Below are positions 7,760 to 15,666 of a stretch of DNA of 64,000 bases, in pieces; the stretch's first letter is position 1, and the number at the start of each line of letters is the position of its first letter. Source of the DNA: Microbacterium sp. W4I4 (GTDB lineage: Bacteria; Actinomycetota; Actinomycetes; Actinomycetales; Microbacteriaceae); assembly GCF_030816235.1 (NCBI RefSeq), contig NZ_JAUSXT010000001.1:2790001-2854000 (forward strand). The letters are read 5' to 3'. The notes beneath the pieces are model-generated. The model was not told the DNA's origin. It saw only the letters and a list, made by a program, of their open reading frames with translations, and ran no database searches. A program made the position numbers and the translations under genes.

Positions 7760-8923
7760 TCAGACCGAGGCGATGAGCTCCTGCAGGCGGGCGACGTGCG
7801 CGGCGGCGACGCGGTCGCGCGCATAGGCGAGCGCGCCGTCGCGCGGGGCGTCGAGCAGGGTGCGGTCCGCCTCGAGCTGCAGGATCAGCTCGGCCAGGCC
7901 CGCGGCATCCGGAGTCGGCGTGAGCAGCGCGGCATCCCCGAACTCGCCACCCAGCACCGGGTCGCTCACGATCACGGGGCGGCCGTGCGCGAACGCCTCC
8001 AGCGCCACCATGGGCTGGTTGTCGAAGCCCAGTGAGGTGATGAGCGCGGCATCCGCGGCATCCATCAGCTCGGCCACACGCTCGCCGGGCACCGCTCCGT
8101 GGAACGTGACTCCCGGAACAGGTCGATGCGTGCCGCCGGCCACATCGAGATGCACCCGGTCGACACCGATCGCGGCGACCACCTTGCGCATGGCGTCGAG
8201 GGCGACGTCCACGCGCTTCTCGGGCGCGAAGCGCGCCACCCAGAGCAGGCGCAGCGGACCACCCGCGGCGGGCTCGGTCACCTGCAGCGGCTGGGCGACG
8301 TTCGAGAACGCCTCCACACGACCGGCGCCGGCGTCGCGCAGCGCCTCGGCCTGATGCCGTGAGGGGGAGAGCACGATGTCGGCGCGCTGCGCGGTGCGCA
8401 GGGTCATCGTGCGCAGAGCATTGTTCAGCGCGTGGCTGCCCGTGTACCGATCGCCGCCGCGGATGCCGGTGAGGGTGCTGTGCACTCGCGAGACGATGGG
8501 CGCGAACGGCGCGAGGGCACCCGGCGCGCGCCAGAAGAAGGTGTGCACGGTGTGCAGGACGGGGATGCCGAGCCGCTTGCCGACAGCGAGGGCGGCAGCC
8601 GCGAGGGCGAACTCGGAGTGCACGACGATCGCGCCGATCCGGTGCCGGCGCACGACGGACGCGACCAGCGGCTCGAGATCGCGGGCGCGTCCCAGAAGAG
8701 GAAGGTCGAGCACTGGGATGCTGCCGCGGCGGGGCGGCGCGATGGTGGCCACGCCCTCGGTCGTCAGCTCATCGGCATCCGGAGCCAGCACGACGACAGG
8801 AACCCCTTCGCCGGCGAGCGCCTCGGCCTGGCGGATGAACGCGGTCTGCGCGCCGCCGAGGTAGCGCAGCGAGTAGTCGCACACCATCAGCACGGCAGGG
8901 GTGGTGGCAGGCTCTTCCGGCAT
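7760..8923 (-). CDS. Glycosyltransferase family 4 protein
   Basis: A 387-residue GT-B fold transferase. The N-terminal lobe has VCDYSLRYLGGAQTAFIRQAEALAGEG, the Gly-rich acceptor loop typical of GT4 enzymes. The C-terminal donor lobe has LLWVARFAPEKRVDVALDAM and the retaining-enzyme region with QPMVALEAFAHGRPVIVSD, where the expected E-x7-E nucleotide-sugar motif lies. The donor and acceptor cannot be read from sequence; capsular, cell-wall or glycolipid sugars are possible. It has a leaderless-type promoter and stands alone. It is convergent with the hydrolase gene across a repeat-filled gap and divergent from the ABC exporter genes. Confidence 0.85.
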   Translation of the reverse strand: MPEEPATTPAVLMVCDYSLRYLGGAQTAFIRQAEALAGEGVPVVVLAPDADELTTEGVATIAPPRRGSIPVLDLPLLGRARDLEPLVASVVRRHRIGAIVVHSEFALAAAALAVGKRLGIPVLHTVHTFFWRAPGALAPFAPIVSRVHSTLTGIRGGDRYTGSHALNNALRTMTLRTAQRADIVLSPSRHQAEALRDAGAGRVEAFSNVAQPLQVTEPAAGGPLRLLWVARFAPEKRVDVALDAMRKVVAAIGVDRVHLDVAGGTHRPVPGVTFHGAVPGERVAELMDAADAALITSLGFDNQPMVALEAFAHGRPVIVSDPVLGGEFGDAALLTPTPDAAGLAELILQLEADRTLLDAPRDGALAYARDRVAAAHVARLQELIASV

Positions 8924-8929
8924 GCTGCG

Positions 8930-8935
8930 AGTCTA
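8930..8935 (-). promoter_or_regulatory. Leaderless promoter -10 box for the glycosyltransferase gene
   Basis: On the minus strand TAGACT is followed by six bases and the ATG at 8923. Confidence 0.55.
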
Positions 8936-8996
8936 TTCGCGGCGGATGGAGGGTTCTTCGATCGGATGCAGGAAGCGGCTCCCATCTGGTGTTCGT

Positions 8997-9011
8997 TTCG
9001 CTTTCAGCGAA
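8997..9011. promoter_or_regulatory. Inverted repeat upstream of the ABC exporter operon
   Basis: TTCGCT-TTC-AGCGAA, a perfect 6-bp inverted repeat about 100 bp before the first exporter gene. It is a candidate operator or small hairpin; the 185-bp divergent gap has no other clear site. Confidence 0.3.
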
Positions 9012-9108
9012 GGTCATACCTCAGGGGGATACGGATGTCGGTGGATCGTGGCACTCTGTCTAGTGGCCGATTTTCGGTCCGCTCCGAATCCCCCAAGGAA
9101 GTCCGCCT

Positions 9109-10836
9109 GTGCTGGGAAAAATCCTCGTCCGCTACATCACCAGATACTGGTGGCTGCTGCTCCTGGTCGTGGTGCTGCAGTTCGCCAGTGTGATGGCCTC
9201 GCTGAACCTGCCCGAGATCAACGCCGACATCATCAACAATGGTGTCGCCAAGGCCGATATCGGCTACATCTGGAGCCGCGGCGGCTTCATGCTGCTGGTC
9301 TCGCTCGGCCAGATCGTCGCCTCGATCGTCGCCACCTTCTTCGCCGCCCGCATGGCCATGGCCGCCGGCCGTGACATGCGCGCCGACGTGTTCGCCCGCG
9401 TGAGCGGCTTCTCCGAGCGCGAGGTGTCGCAGTTCGGCGCCGGTTCGCTCATCACCCGCAACACGAACGACGTGCAGCAGGTGCAGATGCTCGCCATGAT
9501 GGGCGCGACGATGTTCGTCACCGCGCCGCTGCTCGCCATCGGCGGCATCATCAAAGCCGTGCAGACCGACGTCGGGCTCAGCTGGCTGATCGCCGTGTCC
9601 GTGCCGCTGCTGCTGCTCATCGCCGTGCTGATCATCGGCCGCATGGTGCCGCTGTTCCGCGCGAACCAGCGCAAGCTCGATGACGTCAACCGCATCATGC
9701 GCGAACAGCTCACCGGGGTGCGCGTCGTGCGCGCCTTCGTGCGCGAGCGCATCGAGGAGCGCCGCTTCCGCGAGGTCAACACCGATCTCATGACGCTCGG
9801 TCGCAACATCGGCTCGCTGTTCGTGCTGATGTTCCCGCTGTTCATGCTGGTGCTCAACGTCACCGTCGTCGCCGTGATCTGGTTCGGCGGTGTCGAGATC
9901 AACGCCGGCAACGCCGAGGTCGGCACGATCTTCGCCTTCATGCAGTACATCGGGCAGATCATGATGGGCGTCATCATGTCCAGCTTCATGGCCATGATGA
10001 TCCCGCGCGCCGCGGTCTCCGCCGAGCGCGTCGCCGAGGTGCTCGACGCGGAGTCGTCCATGACCCGCCCCGAGAACGGCAAGGTCGACTTCCCGACCCC
10101 CGGCGCCGTCGCGTTCGACAACGTGGAGTTCACTTACCCGGGCGCCGAGGTCCCGGTGCTCACCGGCATCAGCTTCCACGCCGAGCCGGGCGAGACCGTC
10201 GCGATCATCGGCTCGACGGGCTCAGGCAAGACCACGCTCGTCTCGCTGATCCCGCGTCTGTTCGATGCGACCGGCGGTTCCGTCTCCATCGGCGGCGTGG
10301 ACGTGCGCGAAGCCGACCTCGACACGCTGTGGTCCGGCATCGGCCTCGTGCCGCAGCGTCCGTTCCTGTTCACCGGCACCGTGGCGTCCAACCTCCGCTA
10401 CGGGCGCGAGGAGGCGACGGACGAGGAGCTCTGGAAGGCGCTCGAGATCGCGCAGGGTCGCGACTTCGTCGAGGAGATGCCCGACGGGCTCGACTCGCGC
10501 ATCGCGCAGGGCGGCACGAACGTCTCGGGCGGTCAGCGCCAGCGTCTGGCGATCGCCCGCGCGATCGTGCATCAGCCGAAGATCCTCGTCTTCGACGACT
10601 CGTTCTCGGCTCTCGACCTGACCACGGATGCCAGATTGCGCCAGGCCCTCTGGCGCGAGCTGCCGGATGTGACCAAGATCGTCGTCGCGCAGCGCGTCTC
10701 GACCATCACGGATGCCGACCGCATCGTCGTCCTCGAGGACGGTGCCGTCGTCGGCGTCGGAACCCACGAGGAGCTGCTCGCGTCGAGCGAGACCTACAAG
10801 GAGATCGTCGTGTCGCAGCTGGGGGTGGACGCATGA
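9109..10836 (+). CDS. ABC exporter half-transporter, degenerate-site subunit
   Basis: A 575-residue fusion of a six-helix membrane domain (first segment YWWLLLLVVVLQFASVM) with an ATPase domain: Walker A GSTGSGKTT, signature VSGGQRQ, Walker B ILVFDD, then SFSALD. The residue after Walker B is Asp instead of the catalytic Glu, as in the degenerate site of heterodimeric exporters such as TM287/288. It is the first of two overlapping genes (ATGA at 10833), so the two proteins very probably form one heterodimer in the cytoplasmic membrane. The start is GTG 9109. The substrate is unknown; drugs, lipids or peptides are all possible. Confidence 0.92.
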   Translation: MLGKILVRYITRYWWLLLLVVVLQFASVMASLNLPEINADIINNGVAKADIGYIWSRGGFMLLVSLGQIVASIVATFFAARMAMAAGRDMRADVFARVSGFSEREVSQFGAGSLITRNTNDVQQVQMLAMMGATMFVTAPLLAIGGIIKAVQTDVGLSWLIAVSVPLLLLIAVLIIGRMVPLFRANQRKLDDVNRIMREQLTGVRVVRAFVRERIEERRFREVNTDLMTLGRNIGSLFVLMFPLFMLVLNVTVVAVIWFGGVEINAGNAEVGTIFAFMQYIGQIMMGVIMSSFMAMMIPRAAVSAERVAEVLDAESSMTRPENGKVDFPTPGAVAFDNVEFTYPGAEVPVLTGISFHAEPGETVAIIGSTGSGKTTLVSLIPRLFDATGGSVSIGGVDVREADLDTLWSGIGLVPQRPFLFTGTVASNLRYGREEATDEELWKALEIAQGRDFVEEMPDGLDSRIAQGGTNVSGGQRQRLAIARAIVHQPKILVFDDSFSALDLTTDARLRQALWRELPDVTKIVVAQRVSTITDADRIVVLEDGAVVGVGTHEELLASSETYKEIVVSQLGVDA

Positions 10837-13076
10837 GCCGCTCATCGAACTCTGAAGACCAGAGCAACGACAAGAAGCTGAGCCGCCGCGAGCGGATCGC
10901 CGCCGCACGCGCAGGTGCCACGGCACCCGTGGTCGAGATGACCGCGGCCGAGAAGGAAGAGGCCGAGCAGGCGGAGAAGGCGCGCCAGCAGGGCGGCGGC
11001 ATGTTCGACGGGCCCGCGCCCGGAAAGGCCGACCACTTCGGTCCCAGCTTCCGACGCATGCTCGGGCTGCTCAAGCCGTCCGCGGCCTGGCTCGTGCTCG
11101 TGTCGTTCTTCGGCGCGCTCGGCGTCGTGCTCTCGGTCGCCGCGCCGAAGATCCTCGGCGAGGCGACGAACATCGTCTACGAGGGTTTCATCTCCAAGAC
11201 GCTCGGCGACAACGGCTTCCCGAAGGGCATGAGCCAGGACCAGGTCGTCGAGGGTCTGCGCCAGGCGAACCAGGGAACCTTCGCCGACATGGTCGCCGCG
11301 ATGGACGACTTCTCCGTCGGCGATGGTGTCGACTTCGAGCGGCTGCGCTGGATCATCCTCGCGGTCATGGCCATCTATCTCGTCGCCTCGGTGCTCAGCT
11401 GGCTGCAGGGCTATGTGATCAACGTGATCATGGTCCGCACCATGTGGCGCCTGCGCGAGGACGTCGAGGCGAAGATCAACCGCCTGCCGCTGTCGTACTT
11501 CGACAAGGTGCAGCGCGGTGAGCTGATCTCGCGCGTGACGAACGACATCGACAACATCACTCAGACCATGCAGCAGTCGCTGTCCGGGGCGCTGACATCG
11601 GTGCTCACCGTCGTGGGCGTGCTGGTCATGATGTTCTCGATCTCGTGGCAGCTGGCGCTGGTGGCACTGGTCTCGCTGCCGCTGATGGCCGTCATCTTCG
11701 GCGTCATCGGACCGCGCTCCCAGAAGGCCTTCGGCATCCAGTGGCGCAAGGTCGGCCGACTGAACGCCCGTGTCGAGGAGGCCTTCTCGGGCCACGCCCT
11801 CGTCAAGGTGTTCGGTCGCGAGAAGGACGCCCTCGACAGCTTCCAGGTCGAGAACGAGGAGCTGTTCCAGGCGAGCTTCAAGGCGCAGTTCCTGTCGGGC
11901 ATCATCATGCCCGCCATGATGTTCATCGGAAACCTCACCTATGTGGGCATCGCGGTGCTCGGCGGGCTCATGGTCGCCAGCGGCAACCTGCGCCTCGGCG
12001 ACGTGCAGGCGTTCATCCAGTACTCGCAGCAGTTCAGCCAGCCGCTCAGCGAGCTGGGCGGCATGGCAGCGGTGGTGCAGTCCGGTACGGCCTCGGCCGA
12101 GCGCGTGTTCGACTTCCTGGATGCCGATGAGCAGGACCCGGATGCCGAGGATGCTCCGACCGTCGACGGCGGTCGTGGCGTGATCGAGTTCGACCACGTC
12201 GCGTTCTCGTACAGCGAGGAGCGTCCCCTGATCCGTGACCTGTCGTTCCAGGTCGAGCCCGGTCAGACGGTCGCCATCGTCGGGCCGACCGGTGCGGGCA
12301 AGACCACCCTGGTCAACCTGATCATGCGGTTCTACGAGCTGAATTCGGGGCGCATCCTGCTCGACGGACAGGACATCGCCGAGATGACGCGCGACGACCT
12401 GCGCCGGCGCACCGGCATGGTGCTGCAGGACCCGTGGCTGTTCGGCGGCACGATCCGGGACAACATCCGCTACGGCAACGAGTCGGCCTCCGACGACGAG
12501 ATCGTGGCGGCGGCGACCGCCACCTACGTCGACCGGTTCGTGCACTCGCTGCCCGAGGGATACGACACCGTTCTCGACGAGGACGCGTCGAACGTCTCGG
12601 CCGGTGAGCGCCAGCTGATCACGATCGCCCGTGCGTTCGTCGCTCAGCCGTCGATCCTCATCCTCGACGAGGCCACCAGTGCGGTCGACACCCGCACCGA
12701 ACTGCTGCTGCAGCACGCCATGGCCGCGCTGCGCAAGGGACGCACGTCGTTCGTGATCGCGCACCGTCTGTCGACGATCCGCGACGCGGACCTGATCCTC
12801 GTCATGGAGCACGGCGACATCGTCGAGCAGGGCGATCACGAGTCGCTGATCGCCGAGCAGGGCGCCTACTGGCGGCTGTACCAGTCGCAGTTCGAGCAGG
12901 CCGCATCCGATCCCGACGCCGAGGACGCCCTCACCGGCTCCACCCCGGTCATCGTCACCGGCGATGCCGAGGACGAGGCCGTCGCCGAGGCTCCGGATGC
13001 GATCCGGTTCGCCGAGGCCGTGCGGGAGTCCGAGTCATCGGCATCCGAGGGCCACTCCGGCTCCGATCGCGCCTGA
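10833..13076 (+). CDS. ABC exporter half-transporter, catalytic-site subunit
   Basis: A 747-residue partner of the preceding gene. About 75 charged residues (KKLSRRERIAAARAG) come before the membrane domain. A long loop of about 55 residues separates TM1 and TM2 (LGDNGFPKGMSQDQVVEGL). The ATPase has Walker A GPTGAGKTT, signature VSAGERQ and Walker B ILILDEATSAVD with the catalytic Glu present. A 60-residue acidic C-terminal tail follows. The ATG at 10833 overlaps the upstream stop, which fixes the start although the frame is open further upstream. An intrinsic terminator lies just after the stop, so this is a two-gene operon. Confidence 0.92.
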   Translation: MSRSSNSEDQSNDKKLSRRERIAAARAGATAPVVEMTAAEKEEAEQAEKARQQGGGMFDGPAPGKADHFGPSFRRMLGLLKPSAAWLVLVSFFGALGVVLSVAAPKILGEATNIVYEGFISKTLGDNGFPKGMSQDQVVEGLRQANQGTFADMVAAMDDFSVGDGVDFERLRWIILAVMAIYLVASVLSWLQGYVINVIMVRTMWRLREDVEAKINRLPLSYFDKVQRGELISRVTNDIDNITQTMQQSLSGALTSVLTVVGVLVMMFSISWQLALVALVSLPLMAVIFGVIGPRSQKAFGIQWRKVGRLNARVEEAFSGHALVKVFGREKDALDSFQVENEELFQASFKAQFLSGIIMPAMMFIGNLTYVGIAVLGGLMVASGNLRLGDVQAFIQYSQQFSQPLSELGGMAAVVQSGTASAERVFDFLDADEQDPDAEDAPTVDGGRGVIEFDHVAFSYSEERPLIRDLSFQVEPGQTVAIVGPTGAGKTTLVNLIMRFYELNSGRILLDGQDIAEMTRDDLRRRTGMVLQDPWLFGGTIRDNIRYGNESASDDEIVAAATATYVDRFVHSLPEGYDTVLDEDASNVSAGERQLITIARAFVAQPSILILDEATSAVDTRTELLLQHAMAALRKGRTSFVIAHRLSTIRDADLILVMEHGDIVEQGDHESLIAEQGAYWRLYQSQFEQAASDPDAEDALTGSTPVIVTGDAEDEAVAEAPDAIRFAEAVRESESSASEGHSGSDRA

Positions 13077-13084
13077 CCCACGTC

Positions 13085-13120
13085 GAAGACGCCCGTCCCC
13101 GCACGGGGGCGGGCGTCTTC
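13085..13120 (+). terminator. Strong intrinsic terminator after the ABC exporter operon
   Basis: A 16-bp stem (GAAGACGCCCGTCCCC against GGGGGCGGGCGTCTTC, one G-T pair) with a GCAC loop begins eight bases after the stop. It has no clear T-run, which is common in this phylum. Confidence 0.8.
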
Positions 13121-13144
13121 GCGGTCCAGCCGAGGATCGGCGCC

Positions 13145-13223
13145 ACAGGTGTCGGCTCAGACGACGGATGTCGGCTCAAATCCGCGTTCTCGCCCGACAT
13201 CCGTCGTCTCTGCCGACATCTGT
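13145..13223. repeat. Large imperfect inverted repeat (30-bp arms, 19-base loop)
   Basis: Arms 13145-13174 and 13194-13223 pair at 27 of 30 positions. The left arm itself holds two near copies of TGTCGGCTCA. It lies between convergent genes and could work as a second terminator for the carboxypeptidase gene, or it may be a REP-like element. Confidence 0.7.
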
Positions 13224-13261
13224 CGAGCGAGGGCTGCCGGCTGGCAGATGCGCGGCCCGGA

Positions 13262-14855
13262 TCAGTTCGTGTCGATGCCGAACAGCTCGAGGGGATGCGT
13301 CAGCCGCCACCAGGCGCTGGGGGCCTCCACGTCCGCGGCGAGCGACACCGGCGTCTGGACCGTGTCGACCGGGCCCTCGGTGGTCAGGGTGCCGACCTTC
13401 GAGCCCGCCGTGCTCTTCGATCCCAGCGCGAGGTCAGCCGTCGCTGTCGCGGCCGCGCCGTTCCACAGCACGACCTTCGCATCGGCATCCGTCACCACGT
13501 CGACCTTGTCGCCCCACTCGGTCGACACACGTCCGACGACCGTGCCCTTCGGGACGGACACCGGCTGCTCCGCCAAGGACTTCTCGACGCCGGCGAGCAG
13601 CTGGCGGGACACCGCGAGCCGGTCGGCGTTGCTCTCCTGCCCGAGCACCGAGGTGAACAGGCGCACGGTGGTGTCACCGCTGGCGACGTCCTTGGCGGTC
13701 AGCAGGTTCCACTGCTGGGTGAGCGTGCCGGTCTTCATGCCGATCACGCCGGCATCATCCAGCATCTTGTTGGTGTTGGTGACGGTGCCGACCCCTGGGA
13801 TCTCAGCGGAGCGCGTTCCGACGATCTCGGCGAGCACCGGGTTCTCCATCGCCACCTCGCCCAGCCGCACCAGCGCGGCAGGGGTCGCGACATTGTCGTG
13901 GTCGAAGCCTGACGGGCTGTGCAGCGAGATGCCCTCGACACCATGGTCGCTGAGCCAGGTGGCCGAGGCCTCCGCGAAGGCCGCCTCGCTGCCCCACAGC
14001 TCGCGCGCCAGCCGGTCGATGTAGTTGTTCGCCGACCCGAGCAGTACGCCCTGCAGCATCTGATACTCGGTCAGGCTGCCGCCGACCGGCACGTCCAGCG
14101 ATGACTGGTTGGACCAGCGGTACTGCAGGTAGTCGCGGTGGTCGGCCTTGGTGAATTCGAAGCTCGGACCCTGCTCGCCCACCTTGAGGGGCAGCTTCTC
14201 GAGCACCATCATCACCGAGGCGATCTTGGTGATGCTCGCGATCTCGGCGCGCTCGGTGGTGGACGCCAGCGTCGACATCCCCTGGATGCCGATGGCCGCG
14301 CTGCCGATCCCCGGCCAGACGACCGTGGCCGCCGGGGCTGCGTCGACCACGACCTGATTCGCGGTGATCGTGGGGGCGACCGCGTCCAGCGGGCACAGCA
14401 GAGTGCCGCCGACGTAGGCCGCGCAGAGAGCGAGGACGATCCCCACGGGAACCAGCGCACGGGGTCGCCGCCAGCCGGGGGTCAGGCGTGCCCCGGCGAA
14501 GAGAATCGGGCGCTGACCTCGTCTCCGGCTCGGGCGCCGCGGCGACCGTCGTCGGGTCGATCCACGTCAGCGCGGTGATGGGATTCTCGTCATCCGCCCA
14601 GGCCGTGGCGGCGACCGACCCGGGATCACCGCGCTTCCCCTGTCCGCCCGGCAGCGGCGCCTGATCGATGACATCCACAGCGTCAGTATCGCGGGTGAAC
14701 AGTGTCGGGAGGGCGGTTTCCGGTGCTGGTGGAGCCTGCGTGTCGGGGGCCGCCTCGACCGGGCGGGGGTCGCGGGTCGAGTCCGAATGCGCGCGCGTGC
14801 GTTCTCGAAGAGTTCTGCGCGTGACAGGACGCGTGGCATCGGGGGAGACAGTCAC
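13262..14855 (-). pseudogene. D-alanyl-D-alanine carboxypeptidase-like serine hydrolase, split by a frameshift
   Basis: The C-terminal frame (start of its open part 14446) holds the penicillin-binding motifs: SxxK in IASITKIASV, SxN in GSANNY, KTG in GMKTGTLT. This is a PBP5-type D,D-carboxypeptidase that would trim peptidoglycan stem peptides outside the cell. The N-terminal 115 residues (from GTG 14855: VTVSPDATRPVTRRTL, then a Pro/Ala-rich stretch and ALTWIDPTTVAAA) lie in another frame. The membrane anchor reads VPVGIVLALCAAYVGG. The reading frame must change between about 14447 and 14560, probably near 14495-14512. The span of 1594 bases is one more than a multiple of three, consistent with one extra base. 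It may be a true mutation or a sequencing error. Confidence 0.75.
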
Positions 14856-14862
14856 CCGCCCT

Positions 14863-14868
14863 ACGCTA
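14863..14868 (-). promoter_or_regulatory. Leaderless promoter -10 box for the carboxypeptidase gene
   Basis: On the minus strand TAGCGT is followed by seven bases and GTG 14855. It supports placing the true start of the split gene there. Confidence 0.45.
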
Positions 14869-14902
14869 CCGAATCGCACCGCGTCGTGGGCTATGTGCGC
14901 GC

Positions 14903-14908
14903 TAAGAT
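14903..14908 (+). promoter_or_regulatory. Promoter -10 box for the TPP riboswitch transcript
   Basis: TAAGAT lies about 10 bases before the first conserved riboswitch base, giving a start near 14915. No good -35 box was found. Confidence 0.45.
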
Positions 14909-14917
14909 CGATGGCAT

Positions 14918-15006
14918 AACCACGGGAGTCCGGCGCGCCGGGCTGAGAGGAAGCGAACCGCGCTTCGACCGTCGAACCTGATCCGGATCATGCCGGCGCA
15001 GGGAGG
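14918..15006 (+). promoter_or_regulatory. Thiamine pyrophosphate (TPP) riboswitch
   Basis: The THI-box signatures occur in order: ACCACGGGAGTC (P1/P2), GGGCTGAGAGG (the CUGAGA element), GACCGTCGAACCTGATCCGG (the ACCUGAUC pyrophosphate-binding part), then CATGCCGGCGCAGGGAG closing P1. The AGGGAGG Shine-Dalgarno of ykoE lies in the closing strand, so TPP binding would hide it and block translation. This points to thiamine-precursor uptake by the genes downstream. Confidence 0.95.
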
Positions 15007-15013
15007 AGTTCCA

Positions 15014-15664
15014 ATGAGTACGTCTGCAAGCACGTCCGCATCCGTCACCGAGGCCGGTACCGCCCGCACGACTCGCAACCTGCGCTGGCGGGTCGTGGAC
15101 ATCGTCGTGGCCGCCGTTCTCGGCGTGGCGATCGGCCTGCTGTTCTGGGCCTGGAACGTCGTCGGCGGCGCCTGGTTCGGCGCTGCCGATGCGCTGACAC
15201 CCGGGCTCGGCGGCATCGCCGTGGGCATCTGGCTGATCGGCGGCGTGATCGGCGGTCTCGTGATCCGCAAGCCAGGCGCGGCGCTGGTGGTCGAGGTGGT
15301 CGCGGCGATCGTCTCGATGCTCATCGGCAACGTCTGGGGCGTCTCGACGGTGCTGTCCGGCCTCGTGCAGGGGTTGGGTGCCGAGCTGATCTTCGCGCTG
15401 TTCTTCTACCGCCGCTTCGGTGTCGTCGCCGCTGCGCTGGCGGGTATCGGCGCGGCCGTGGCCGCCTGGGTCTTCGAGATGTTCTACGGCTCGTCGCCGA
15501 ACTTCCTGAAGAGCGTCGAGTTCAACGCGATCTACCTCGGCACGCTGGTCGTCTCGGGTGCGGTGCTCGCCGGCGTCGTCGGCTGGATGCTCGTGCGCGC
15601 GCTGGCCGCCACGGGTGCGCTGAGCCGCTTCGCCGCCGGGCGGGAATCGCGCCAGGAGGTCTGA
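15014..15664 (+). CDS. ykoE: Thiamine/HMP ECF transporter substrate-binding (S) component YkoE
   Basis: A 216-residue integral membrane protein with about six hydrophobic segments (IVVAAVLGVAIGLLFWAWNVV, GIAVGIWLIGGVIGGLVI, VVAAALAGIGAAVAAWVF, LVVSGAVLAGVVGWML). This is the size and pattern of YkoE, the S component for hydroxymethylpyrimidine or thiamine. ATG 15014 is chosen: it has GGAGG seven bases upstream. An in-frame ATG at 14990 lies inside the riboswitch aptamer. It forms one operon with the ATPase and EcfT genes that follow, all under the TPP riboswitch. Confidence 0.9.
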   Translation: MSTSASTSASVTEAGTARTTRNLRWRVVDIVVAAVLGVAIGLLFWAWNVVGGAWFGAADALTPGLGGIAVGIWLIGGVIGGLVIRKPGAALVVEVVAAIVSMLIGNVWGVSTVLSGLVQGLGAELIFALFFYRRFGVVAAALAGIGAAVAAWVFEMFYGSSPNFLKSVEFNAIYLGTLVVSGAVLAGVVGWMLVRALAATGALSRFAAGRESRQEV

Positions 15665-15666
15665 GC

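Noticed and set aside
13803..14879. Separate 358-residue minus-strand gene overlapping the carboxypeptidase
   Set aside because: Only its first 115 or so residues look real; the rest is a shadow frame. It is better explained as the out-of-frame N terminus of the same gene.
14990..15013. ATG 14990 as the ykoE start
   Set aside because: It lies inside the conserved TPP aptamer and lacks a ribosome site; ATG 15014 has GGAGG at proper spacing.
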